Part shown: positions 33,986 through 41,193 of the stretch, piece by piece | Numbering within the stretch: position 1 is the first letter of the stretch | Layout: each line of letters opens with the position of its first letter | Source of the DNA: Anaerolineaceae bacterium | Lineage (GTDB): Bacteria > Chloroflexota > Anaerolineae > Anaerolineales > Anaerolineaceae | Direction of reading: 5' to 3' | Assembly (NCBI GenBank): GCA_030653365.1 | Contig: JAURZL010000018.1 | Location: 248,001 to 312,000, forward strand | DNA length: 64,000 nt | Position numbers and translations under genes: made by a program | Notes under the pieces: generated by a model | Seen by the model: the letters and a program-made list of their open reading frames with translations, nothing else | Told to the model about the DNA's origin: nothing | Database searches by the model: none

Positions 33986-35216
33986 TCAACTGAAGGGGGT
34001 GTTCCGTGATGTGGCCTGCAAGCTGCTGGCGGGGGTGGATATTTATGGACCGGTCAATAGAGTAGGAAATGGTCATGAGGTAACCTCAACAGCAAGTTTC
34101 AGACATTTTTTTAATTCTGAAACATTATCGCAGGCTCCCATAAAATGGTTTTATTTCAGTGATGAATATGAAGAAGAATTTCCTACTCAGGAGAATGACT
34201 TTACTTTCTATGATTCAAGAAGGATGGACCCTTCCAGATCAGCGGAGTGGAGATTCTATTATTCAGGAGATTTCGTGGGTGAATACGCAAAGGAAGGGGA
34301 TCTTTTCGTTCTGGCCAGATTGACCTCCAGCAAAGAGATCATCGGAATGATCGTAAAAAACGGTTCCTCATTCTTCCATGGAATCATTCATCTATTAAAT
34401 CTTCGGATCGATAACCTGGATACCCGATCGGTGTATATAGACCAGCAAGACCTGGAAAAAAATCTGGACTTTGTTGAAACTCAATTACTGACCGGTCTGG
34501 GGCTGTACGATCTGATACCTGTCAGCCCTGATGATGAAGCATTGATGCTGGAGGAATTTGGAGGTAAATATTTTACCACCAGGATGGTTTCAAATTTTGC
34601 AAGAAAATTATGCTCTGAAGTAGATCCCATTGAATACCCGGATTACACCCTGTTATCCTGGTTGCAGCGGGAGACTCAGCTTTTCAAGGCATGGGAAAAA
34701 CTTGAAATTAATAAGAAGATTTCCACCGGTTTTGAATCACCAGATGACTTCATCAAATATTCACTGTCCATCATCAACCGGCGGAAATCCAGAATGGGAC
34801 AAAGTTTTGAGAACCAGCTTGAAGCCCTGTTCAATGAAAATAAATTGAAGTTTGATCGCACCCCTGTTATAGATGGTAAAACCCGACATAGACCTGATTT
34901 TATTTTTCCAGGCAAGGCTTATTATGTTGATGAAAATTTTGAGAGCGTCTATCTGACCATGCTGGCCGCCAAATCGACTTCCAAAGAAAGGTGGCGCCAG
35001 GTGCTGGAAGAAGCCAACAGAATACCTGATAAACATTTCTGCACACTTGATCCAAAGATCACCAACGATCAGATCCGGCAAATGACAGATGCCAGGATCG
35101 TTCTGGTGATCCCGGAAAGAATCAGGGATGATTATTATGGGATTAATGAAGGAATTCTGAGCGTGAGAGATTTTCTGGGGGTTGTGAGGGACAGGCAGCG
35201 AAGGGCACGTCTTTAA
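33978..35216 (+). CDS. EcoRII-family type II restriction endonuclease
   Basis: A 412-residue protein. The C-terminal half is the EcoRII catalytic domain: GQSFENQLEALF with Glu278, RHRPDFIFPG with Asp307, and LAAKSTSKERWRQVLEEANR with Lys332, followed by HFCTLDPKIT and IVLVIPERIRDDYY. This is the PD-(D/E)xK core characteristic of EcoRII and relatives, which cut at CCWGG or CCNGG. The N-terminal half corresponds to the effector/DNA-binding region found in type IIE enzymes. The ATG at 33978 overlaps the methyltransferase gene by 8 bases. Translation is probably coupled, letting methylase be made first. Confidence 0.88.
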   Translation: MTDQLKGVFRDVACKLLAGVDIYGPVNRVGNGHEVTSTASFRHFFNSETLSQAPIKWFYFSDEYEEEFPTQENDFTFYDSRRMDPSRSAEWRFYYSGDFVGEYAKEGDLFVLARLTSSKEIIGMIVKNGSSFFHGIIHLLNLRIDNLDTRSVYIDQQDLEKNLDFVETQLLTGLGLYDLIPVSPDDEALMLEEFGGKYFTTRMVSNFARKLCSEVDPIEYPDYTLLSWLQRETQLFKAWEKLEINKKISTGFESPDDFIKYSLSIINRRKSRMGQSFENQLEALFNENKLKFDRTPVIDGKTRHRPDFIFPGKAYYVDENFESVYLTMLAAKSTSKERWRQVLEEANRIPDKHFCTLDPKITNDQIRQMTDARIVLVIPERIRDDYYGINEGILSVRDFLGVVRDRQRRARL

Positions 35217-35303
35217 GCAGTGAAAAGAGGGGGTATCCAGATTAGCAAATAATTTTCCTCACAAAATATTGTTACATCATCAATCAGTTTATTTTTCAAG
35301 GCA

Positions 35304-35312
35304 TGCTAAAAT
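35304..35312 (+). promoter_or_regulatory. Extended -10 promoter TGCTAAAAT
   Basis: TGC plus TAAAAT lies 28 bases before the radical-SAM-like gene. A GAGGG ribosome site follows 12 bases before the ATG. Confidence 0.5.
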
Positions 35313-35339
35313 GAAAAAACATACGAGGGTTAATTAAGC

Positions 35340-36419
35340 ATGTATCAAAAAATCGTTGATGAAAAATACAAATTTATAGCCATGTTCAACCCCAGGTCCG
35401 GGGCTTACCTGCGGACGGGGATTCTTAATGAGCAAGGACGGGATACAGGTGTGGATCCATTCAGGGCTTCTTTTCCGCATCTGATCGATGTCGGGATTAT
35501 GGGGCATTGCATCCATGGAAAAACCGGACTATGCGTGAAGGCTGGCATAGGTTGTTACCAGAGCGGATTAAAGATTGACGAACCGAACATGGCGGTGGAG
35601 GATTTTGCTGCCATAGCCCGACAATGCAAGGGCAGGGTTAATCAGTTTGCATTGGGTGGAAGGGGAGACCCGGATCAGCATGAGCAGATTGAGGAGATTT
35701 TGCAAATATGCAATGAGAATGAGATCGTACCAAACTTTACCACCTCCGGTTTTGGGTTAACTCCTGAACATGCAAAAATGTGCAAGAAATATTGTGGGGC
35801 AGTTGCAGTGAGCTGGTACAGAAGCGAATACACATTGAAAGCCATTCGCCTGCTGGTGGATGCAGGTGTAAAAACCAACATTCACTATGTGCTGGGGAAT
35901 AACACCATTGATGAATTGATTGATCGTTTATCCAAGGATGATTTTCCTGAAGGTATCAACGGACTGGTCATTCTGCTGCATAAACCGGTCGGGTTGGGAT
36001 CACAAAAGAATGTGCTTCGGGATTCGGATCCACGGGTGAAGGAGCTGTACCAGTTAATTGACAAAGGAAATCACACATTCAAGGTAGGGATGGACAGCTG
36101 TTCGGTGCCTGGCATTGTGAACCATTGTAAGAATGTCATTCCGGAAGCGATTGATCCCTGTGAAGGGGCACGGTTCAGCTGTTACGTCGGTCCTGATATG
36201 GTGATGTTGCCCTGCAGTTTTGACCAGCAGCAAAAATATGGGATTTCACTGCGAGAGCACTCGATTGAAGAAGCCTGGAACAGTGAGTCTTTCGATGCGT
36301 TCAGAAATATTCTGGCGACCGGGTGCACTGAATGTCAGAAAAGAGAGAATTGCATGGGGGGTTGCCCGTTATTACCGGAGATCGTGCTTTGTGAGGATAA
36401 ATCGAAAAAAATAATATAA
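35340..36419 (+). CDS. Radical-SAM/SPASM-like protein with unusual cysteine spacing
   Basis: A 359-residue protein with the overall plan of a radical SAM enzyme with a SPASM-type C-terminus. Near residue 58 comes IDVGIMGHCIHGKTGLCVKAG and GCYQSG. The cysteines are spaced C-x7-C-x6-C instead of the usual C-x3-C-x2-C, and the last is followed by YQ. Then come QFALGGRGDPDQHEQIEEIL (the GGEP-like loop), FTTSGFGLTPE, and INGLVILLHKP. The C-terminus has ARFSCYVGPDMVMLPCSFDQ and CTECQKRENCMGGCPL, a typical auxiliary-cluster set. A redox or peptide-modifying function is plausible. It precedes the LRR gene by 90 bases and two small-protein paralogs with a common N-terminal motif. Confidence 0.7.
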   Translation: MYQKIVDEKYKFIAMFNPRSGAYLRTGILNEQGRDTGVDPFRASFPHLIDVGIMGHCIHGKTGLCVKAGIGCYQSGLKIDEPNMAVEDFAAIARQCKGRVNQFALGGRGDPDQHEQIEEILQICNENEIVPNFTTSGFGLTPEHAKMCKKYCGAVAVSWYRSEYTLKAIRLLVDAGVKTNIHYVLGNNTIDELIDRLSKDDFPEGINGLVILLHKPVGLGSQKNVLRDSDPRVKELYQLIDKGNHTFKVGMDSCSVPGIVNHCKNVIPEAIDPCEGARFSCYVGPDMVMLPCSFDQQQKYGISLREHSIEEAWNSESFDAFRNILATGCTECQKRENCMGGCPLLPEIVLCEDKSKKII

Positions 36420-36509
36420 CCGGGAGAAGGACCTGATCCTGGAGCTGGAAAAGCTGAGAATGGAAGATGACCTTGCCTGTTCCAAAGACCAACCTGTGAA
36501 GGAGAATTA

Positions 36510-37740
36510 ATGACTGAGGAATTTAAGTTTGAAACTCAAGATGGAAAGAAAAAACTTGTTAAATATACCGGAAACAACCCGAACGTTGTTATTCCCGATG
36601 ATGTTGATATCATCGGAGAATCTGCTTTTATGAATTTCACGAACCTGACATCGGTGGTAATCCTTGAGAGAGTGAAGGAAATCGGATCCAGTGCTTTTAG
36701 ATATTGTTCCAGTCTGACATCGGTAGTGATCCCGGAGGGAGTGAAAGTGATTGGATCCTATGCTTTCGCATATTGTCAAAGCCTGACATCGGTAGTAATC
36801 CATAAGGGAGTGAAGGAAATTGGATCCAGTGCTTTTAGAGGTTCTTCCAGTCTGACATCGATAGTGATCCCGGAGGGGGTGAATGAAATTGGATCCAGTG
36901 CTTTTGAACGTTGTTCCAGTCTGACATCGGTGGTGATCCCAGAGGGGGTGAATGAAATTGGATCCAGTGCTTTTTTGAATTGCACGAAACTGACATCGGT
37001 GGTGATCCCTGAGGGAGTGAAGGAAATTGGATCCAGTGCTTTTAGAGATTGTTCCAGTCTGACATCGTTAGTGATCCCGGAGGGAGTAATAAAAATTGGA
37101 TCCGAGGCTTTTGCAGGCTGTGAAAAGCTGACATCGGTATTGATCCCGGAGGGAGTGAAGGAAATAGGAGCCAGTGCTTTTGCGTCATGCAAAAGACTGA
37201 CATCTGTAGTGATCCCGGCGGGAGTGAAGGAAATTGGATCCAAAGCTTTTTTGTATTGCCCGAAACTGACATCGGTAGTGATCCCGGAGGGAGTGAAGGA
37301 AATTGGATCCGAAGCTTTTTTAAACTGCACAAGCCTGACATCTGTAGTGATATCAGAGGGAGTGAAGGAAATTGGATCCAGTGCTTTTTATAACTGCGAA
37401 AGCCTGACATCGGTGGTAATCCCAGAAGGAGTGAATGAAATTGGATCCAGTGCTTTTGAACATTGTTCCAGTCTGACATCGGTAGTGATCCCGGAGGGAG
37501 TGAAGGAAATTGGAGCCAGTGCTTTTGCGTCATGCAAAAGACTGACATCTGTAGTGATTCCGAACGGGGTGGAAGAAATTGGATCCTATGCTTTCGCAAA
37601 TTGCCAAAGCCTGGCAACGGTAGTGATCCCGGACGGCGTGAAAGAAATTGGAGAGTGTGCTTTCAGAAACTGCACAAACCTGACATCGGTAATGATCCCC
37701 AAGAGCATCGAAACCATCGATTCCTCCGCCTTCGATGATT
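36510..37740 (+). repeat. 69-bp coding repeats, block 1
   Basis: Seventeen copies of a 69-bp unit inside the LRR gene, with core CTGACATCGGTAGTGATCCC and GAGTGAAGGAAATTGGATCC. Neighbouring units are up to about 95% identical by eye, and some are more like distant units than adjacent ones, pointing to gene conversion. Confidence 0.85.
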
Positions 37741-39248
37741 GTGAGAATTTAAAAGAGATTGGAATTTTCTATCATCATGAAAATCCGAATTCATTACCAG
37801 AAATACCGGACTTTGGACATGTATTTATCAATCTTCTGGATGAGAACAACCAGCTTAAATGTAGACTATATAATCCGAATTCCAAAAAGGGCACACCATA
37901 TCATGAATTCCTCAAAAATCTAATTAGCAGGAGTGTTGAGCACCTCTCCGAGTACGATGCATTGTTCTCCTGTAGTGATGAAATCATCGTCCGAAAAATT
38001 CGGATTGCACTGTGCCGCCTGCAATACCCAATGGAACTGGAAGAAAATTACAAAAAGGAATATATCTTCTATCTGAAAAATAACGCTCAATACATTTTCT
38101 GGAAGTTGATCAAAGAAGGGGATGTAGCGGCAATCAGTATTTTTGTAAATTTTGGAGCCATACCAGAGGAAACAATTGACTCGTGGATTGATTTAGCAAA
38201 TGAACTTTCCCAAATGGAGATTCTTGCTTTACTGATGAACTATAAGAATGAATCAGAGATTCAACAACCTGCATATTCTCTTGATGAGGCAATTAACACA
38301 CAAACCAGAGAATGGATCACCCAGGAAAACTCTGATGGATCGATCAATATAACCAGGTATTCTGGTAGCGAATCATCCGTGATCATACCCTCTTTGATAA
38401 ATGGGAAAAAAGTGAAACGCATTGAAGGCAGAATCGGCTCGTTAAGATATAGGATATTTTTCCAAAATAACGAGCTTGTAGAGTCCATCATCATTGAAGA
38501 GGGAATTGAAATAATTGCTGATCGTGCGTTTATGGAGTGCAGGAACCTGACATCGGTAGTGATCCCTGAAGGAGTGAAGGAAATTGGATCCCATGCTTTC
38601 GCAGGCTGCACAAACCTGACATCGTTAGGGATCCTGGAGGGAGTGAAGGAAATTGGAACCAGTGCTTTTAGAGATTGTTCCAGTCTGACATCGGTAGTGA
38701 TCCCTGAGGGGGTGAATGAAATTAAATCCAGTGCTTTTGAAGGTTGTTCCAGTCTGACATCGGTGGTAATCCCTGTGGGAGTGATAAAAATTGGATCCAG
38801 TGCTTTTGCGTCATGTAAAAGCCTGACATCGGTAGTGATTCCGGAGGGAGTGAAAGAAATTGGATCCGAGGCTTTCGCAACCTGCGAAAGCCTGATATCG
38901 GTGGTGATCCCGGAGGGCGTGAAGGAAATTGGCCCCTATGCTTTTGTAAGGTGTGGAAGCCTGACATCGGTGGTAATCCCTAAGGGAGTGAATGAAATTG
39001 GATCCGGTGTTTTCGCAGGCTGCACAAACCTGACATCGGTGGTGATCCCGGAGGGAGTGAAGGAAATTGGATCCAGAGCTTTTGAATATTGTTCCAGTCT
39101 GACAACGATAGTGGTCCCGGAGGAAGTGAAGGTAATTGGAATCTTTGCCTTTGACGATTGCAATGAAAATCTAATAATTTATGCGCCAAAAAATTCTTAT
39201 GTGGTCGAGTATGCAAAAAGGAACGACCTGAAGTATGTTGAGACATGA
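36510..39248 (+). CDS. BspA-like leucine-rich-repeat protein (LRR_5)
   Basis: A 912-residue protein built from 23-residue repeats of consensus LTSVVIPEGVKEIGSSAF-x-x-C-x-x. Seventeen units lie in the first block (about residues 20-412) and ten in the second (about 655-890). A 240-residue non-repetitive region between them has helical, ankyrin-like segments (EGDVAAISIFVNFGA, EILALLMNYKN). There is no signal peptide, so it is probably cytosolic despite the likeness to surface BspA proteins. At DNA level the 69-bp repeats are very similar, so unit number could change by recombination. GGAGAATTA precedes the ATG, which overlaps the TAA of a short upstream frame by one base. Confidence 0.85.
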   Translation: MTEEFKFETQDGKKKLVKYTGNNPNVVIPDDVDIIGESAFMNFTNLTSVVILERVKEIGSSAFRYCSSLTSVVIPEGVKVIGSYAFAYCQSLTSVVIHKGVKEIGSSAFRGSSSLTSIVIPEGVNEIGSSAFERCSSLTSVVIPEGVNEIGSSAFLNCTKLTSVVIPEGVKEIGSSAFRDCSSLTSLVIPEGVIKIGSEAFAGCEKLTSVLIPEGVKEIGASAFASCKRLTSVVIPAGVKEIGSKAFLYCPKLTSVVIPEGVKEIGSEAFLNCTSLTSVVISEGVKEIGSSAFYNCESLTSVVIPEGVNEIGSSAFEHCSSLTSVVIPEGVKEIGASAFASCKRLTSVVIPNGVEEIGSYAFANCQSLATVVIPDGVKEIGECAFRNCTNLTSVMIPKSIETIDSSAFDDCENLKEIGIFYHHENPNSLPEIPDFGHVFINLLDENNQLKCRLYNPNSKKGTPYHEFLKNLISRSVEHLSEYDALFSCSDEIIVRKIRIALCRLQYPMELEENYKKEYIFYLKNNAQYIFWKLIKEGDVAAISIFVNFGAIPEETIDSWIDLANELSQMEILALLMNYKNESEIQQPAYSLDEAINTQTREWITQENSDGSINITRYSGSESSVIIPSLINGKKVKRIEGRIGSLRYRIFFQNNELVESIIIEEGIEIIADRAFMECRNLTSVVIPEGVKEIGSHAFAGCTNLTSLGILEGVKEIGTSAFRDCSSLTSVVIPEGVNEIKSSAFEGCSSLTSVVIPVGVIKIGSSAFASCKSLTSVVIPEGVKEIGSEAFATCESLISVVIPEGVKEIGPYAFVRCGSLTSVVIPKGVNEIGSGVFAGCTNLTSVVIPEGVKEIGSRAFEYCSSLTTIVVPEEVKVIGIFAFDDCNENLIIYAPKNSYVVEYAKRNDLKYVET
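38470..39170 (+). repeat. 69-bp coding repeats, block 2
   Basis: Ten further copies of the same unit, separated from block 1 by about 730 bases of unique sequence. The two blocks could recombine and delete the middle domain. Confidence 0.8.
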
Positions 39249-39392
39249 GTTATTTAACAGATAATGCCATCGAAGACATATGGAACAGGATCAATTTGAT
39301 GAGATAACCTATATTCAGATAGCCAGTCACTGATTGTTACCGAAGATTGTGCATTGTAAGGGAAATTCAGAACAGATAAAGGAAGGTTAATA

Positions 39393-39911
39393 ATGAAAAT
39401 AAGAACAGATTTTGTTACCAATTCGAGTTGCGCCAGCTCACTAGATGTTATCGTGGATAATCCAGTTTTGTTGGAAATCCTACAAAAATATAAAGATATG
39501 GGTGTATTTGGTGACTCAAATAATTTATTCGAAATTGGGTCTCTCGAAAACGGAAACTCCATCAAAACTTTTGTATATAAACATGGTACGGAGAAAACAT
39601 CATTTCTTTTAACAGGTTTGATTAATCTGGAGGATGTTTTAGGCACAATTATTGAAATAATGAGTACAGATGATGAAGATTTTGAAAATCAACCTTTTAA
39701 ATATGACCAGGACCTCTATAAAATGATGGAAGAAGAGCTTTACAGAAGACGTGAAGAAATTGAAAGCTCATATCTAGAAGTAAAATATCGTGCTTCTGAT
39801 GATAGTTATGGAAGCGAAATTGAACCTGGCGAGGAACGGGAGTGGATATTTAATTATGATCCGGTAAATGGAGCGGAATATTCTGTTGAAAGATGGGAAG
39901 AAGAAGAATAA
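39393..39911 (+). CDS. KIRTDFV-x-NSS-motif protein, paralog 1
   Basis: A 172-residue acidic protein beginning MKIRTDFVTNSSCASSLDVI. The paralog at 39989 begins MKIRTDFVNNSSSYSSAEIV. Both then have VDNPVLLEILQKYKDMGVFG or a close equivalent, and an LEDVL/IDDVL segment. The rest diverges. I know this F-V-x-N-S-S-x-x-S N-terminus from many otherwise unrelated bacterial proteins, and I do not know a described function for it. No signal-peptide hydrophobic core is present. AGGAAGGTTAATA precedes the ATG. Confidence 0.75.
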   Translation: MKIRTDFVTNSSCASSLDVIVDNPVLLEILQKYKDMGVFGDSNNLFEIGSLENGNSIKTFVYKHGTEKTSFLLTGLINLEDVLGTIIEIMSTDDEDFENQPFKYDQDLYKMMEEELYRRREEIESSYLEVKYRASDDSYGSEIEPGEEREWIFNYDPVNGAEYSVERWEEEE

Positions 39912-39988
39912 CTTAAAGATGATTTTCATTTTCCCTTTAAGTTTGTGGTTTGTGGGAAAAACTAAGACAGAAAATTAGAAGGTGTTTG

Positions 39989-40495
39989 ATGAAAATTCGA
40001 ACCGATTTTGTGAACAATTCGAGCAGTTACAGCTCAGCTGAAATCGTGATTGATAATCCCGTGTTGCTGGAAATTTTGCAAAAGTATAAAGATATGGGTA
40101 CATTTGGTGAAGGCGAAGAAGATTTATCATTTTCTATTGGAAAATTTCCGGAATATGGTTCGATAAGACAAGGAACTACCGAAACACCTGCTTTTTCTTA
40201 TGATAACCCAAATTACAATCCAAGCATCTGTCCTAGCTCTATCGATGATGTGTTGTTCAGAATTATTGAATATCTCGATAATGAGGATATACCAGAGAAG
40301 GATGATGACCTCTTTCAATTATTAATTAATGAACTAGAAAGTAATGAAGAAAAAATAAACAAAGGATTCATAAAAGTATTCTGGCGAACCAATAGTAGTT
40401 CGAATGAACATGGCGAAGATTATGAAGGATTCATAGGTGAAAACAATACATATGAATACGAAAATAATATTGGTGAGGAATACTCCTTTGATTAA
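39989..40495 (+). CDS. KIRTDFV-x-NSS-motif protein, paralog 2
   Basis: A 168-residue acidic protein starting MKIRTDFVNNSSSYSSAE. The start at 39989 is chosen over 39950 because it aligns with paralog 1 and follows GAAGGTGTTT. Identity with paralog 1 is high for the first 45 residues, then scattered. The C-terminal half is rich in Asp, Glu and Asn (SSNEHGEDYEGFIGEN). The gene is 77 bases after paralog 1 and 42 bases before the next gene, in one probable operon. Confidence 0.75.
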   Translation: MKIRTDFVNNSSSYSSAEIVIDNPVLLEILQKYKDMGTFGEGEEDLSFSIGKFPEYGSIRQGTTETPAFSYDNPNYNPSICPSSIDDVLFRIIEYLDNEDIPEKDDDLFQLLINELESNEEKINKGFIKVFWRTNSSSNEHGEDYEGFIGENNTYEYENNIGEEYSFD

Positions 40496-40537
40496 GTTGG
40501 ATACAATGAGCCTTACGAAGGAGAATTTAACACATTA

Positions 40538-40909
40538 ATGTTCAATGGTGTTGATAAAGATAGATTTAATGAGATCCTTAGAGGTGGGGATTATGAACAA
40601 GAAGAAAAACTAAGAGAAGAGCGTGGATATGGACGAAAAGGGAGTGAAAAAGATGATTTCTGGGAATTTGCCAAAAAGGTCGGTTATATCAGACATATCA
40701 GAAATTTTGATGAATACCATTTTGAGATGCCTGGTGATATAGATTCCGAACTGGAAGAAGAATTACGGAGATTGCATGGTTATGGTCCAAAAGGGAGTGA
40801 CAAGGACGATTTCTGGGAGTTTGCAAAATTGCACGGTTTAGGCCATTTTAAAAATTTTCCAATGGATGCATATAACAGCTATAAGGAAAACGGTGAGAAA
40901 GAATTGTAA
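40538..40909 (+). CDS. Small protein with internal duplication
   Basis: A 123-residue protein made of two copies of a 40-residue unit. The shared pattern is L-R/E-E-x-x-GYG-x-KGS-E/D-KDDFWEFAK, then a Gly/His-rich end with I/HFKNF-x-x-x-Y. The first copy spans about residues 21-61 and the second 72-112. No family is known to me. The ribosome site is weak (GGAGAATTT, 13 bases before the ATG). It closes the gene row that starts with the radical-SAM-like protein. Confidence 0.6.
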   Translation: MFNGVDKDRFNEILRGGDYEQEEKLREERGYGRKGSEKDDFWEFAKKVGYIRHIRNFDEYHFEMPGDIDSELEEELRRLHGYGPKGSDKDDFWEFAKLHGLGHFKNFPMDAYNSYKENGEKEL

Positions 40910-41041
40910 GTCGAATGGATTTTCCTTTCTTGCAATGAAGGAAGGGGAGATGAGGGAAACAGGGGGGAACCATATGCTGACCAGGATTGATGTCTGGATG
41001 TATGTGGAGGATCCAATGCTTTGCCCGTACGGGAGGAAGGT

Positions 41042-41060
41042 GGTGGGTTTCCAACCCACC
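41042..41060. repeat. REP-like hairpin GGTGGGTY-N3-RACCCACC, copy 3
   Basis: 8-bp perfect stem with a TCC loop. Preceded by AATGCTTTGCCCGTACGGGA as in other REP-like copies of this window (16235-16253; 17234-17250). Confidence 0.6.
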
Positions 41061-41110
41061 TTACACCTGCTTTTTATTAAGTAACTGTCAGGTAAAGTAC
41101 CAATTAACTG

Positions 41111-41129
41111 TTGTACAATTATTATTGTA
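41111..41129 (+). promoter_or_regulatory. Possible operator of the restriction operon
   Basis: TTGTACAA palindrome (41111-41118) overlapping TACAAT-TATT-ATTGTA (41114-41129). The latter is the same half-site pair as the palindrome at the sigma gene start, but with a 4-base spacer. It is 65 bases before the operon start. Confidence 0.35.
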
Positions 41130-41193
41130 GATCATGACCCCAGAGACAAACCATATTGATAAAAAGGGGAAATCATCCAAAGGTCATTAATAA

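Larger units (their letters stand above)
40910..41193. other. Intergenic region with REP-like element
   Basis: Holds ATTGATGTCTGGATGTATGT, CAATGCTTTGCCCGTACGGG and a GGTGGGTT-TCC-AACCCACC hairpin at 41042-41060 (a REP-like set), then TACAAT-N4-ATTGTA at 41114-41129 and the leader of the restriction operon. Confidence 0.5.

Noticed and set aside
36461-36510. A 16-codon frame just before the LRR gene, extending upstream as a helical peptide without a start
   Set aside because: No ribosome site and no start codon for the longer form. It may be a remnant of a lost gene or a leader peptide, but support is too thin.
36776-37617. Minus-strand frames over the leucine-rich-repeat gene
   Set aside because: They are mirror images of the repeat units; the plus-strand protein is clearly the coding one.
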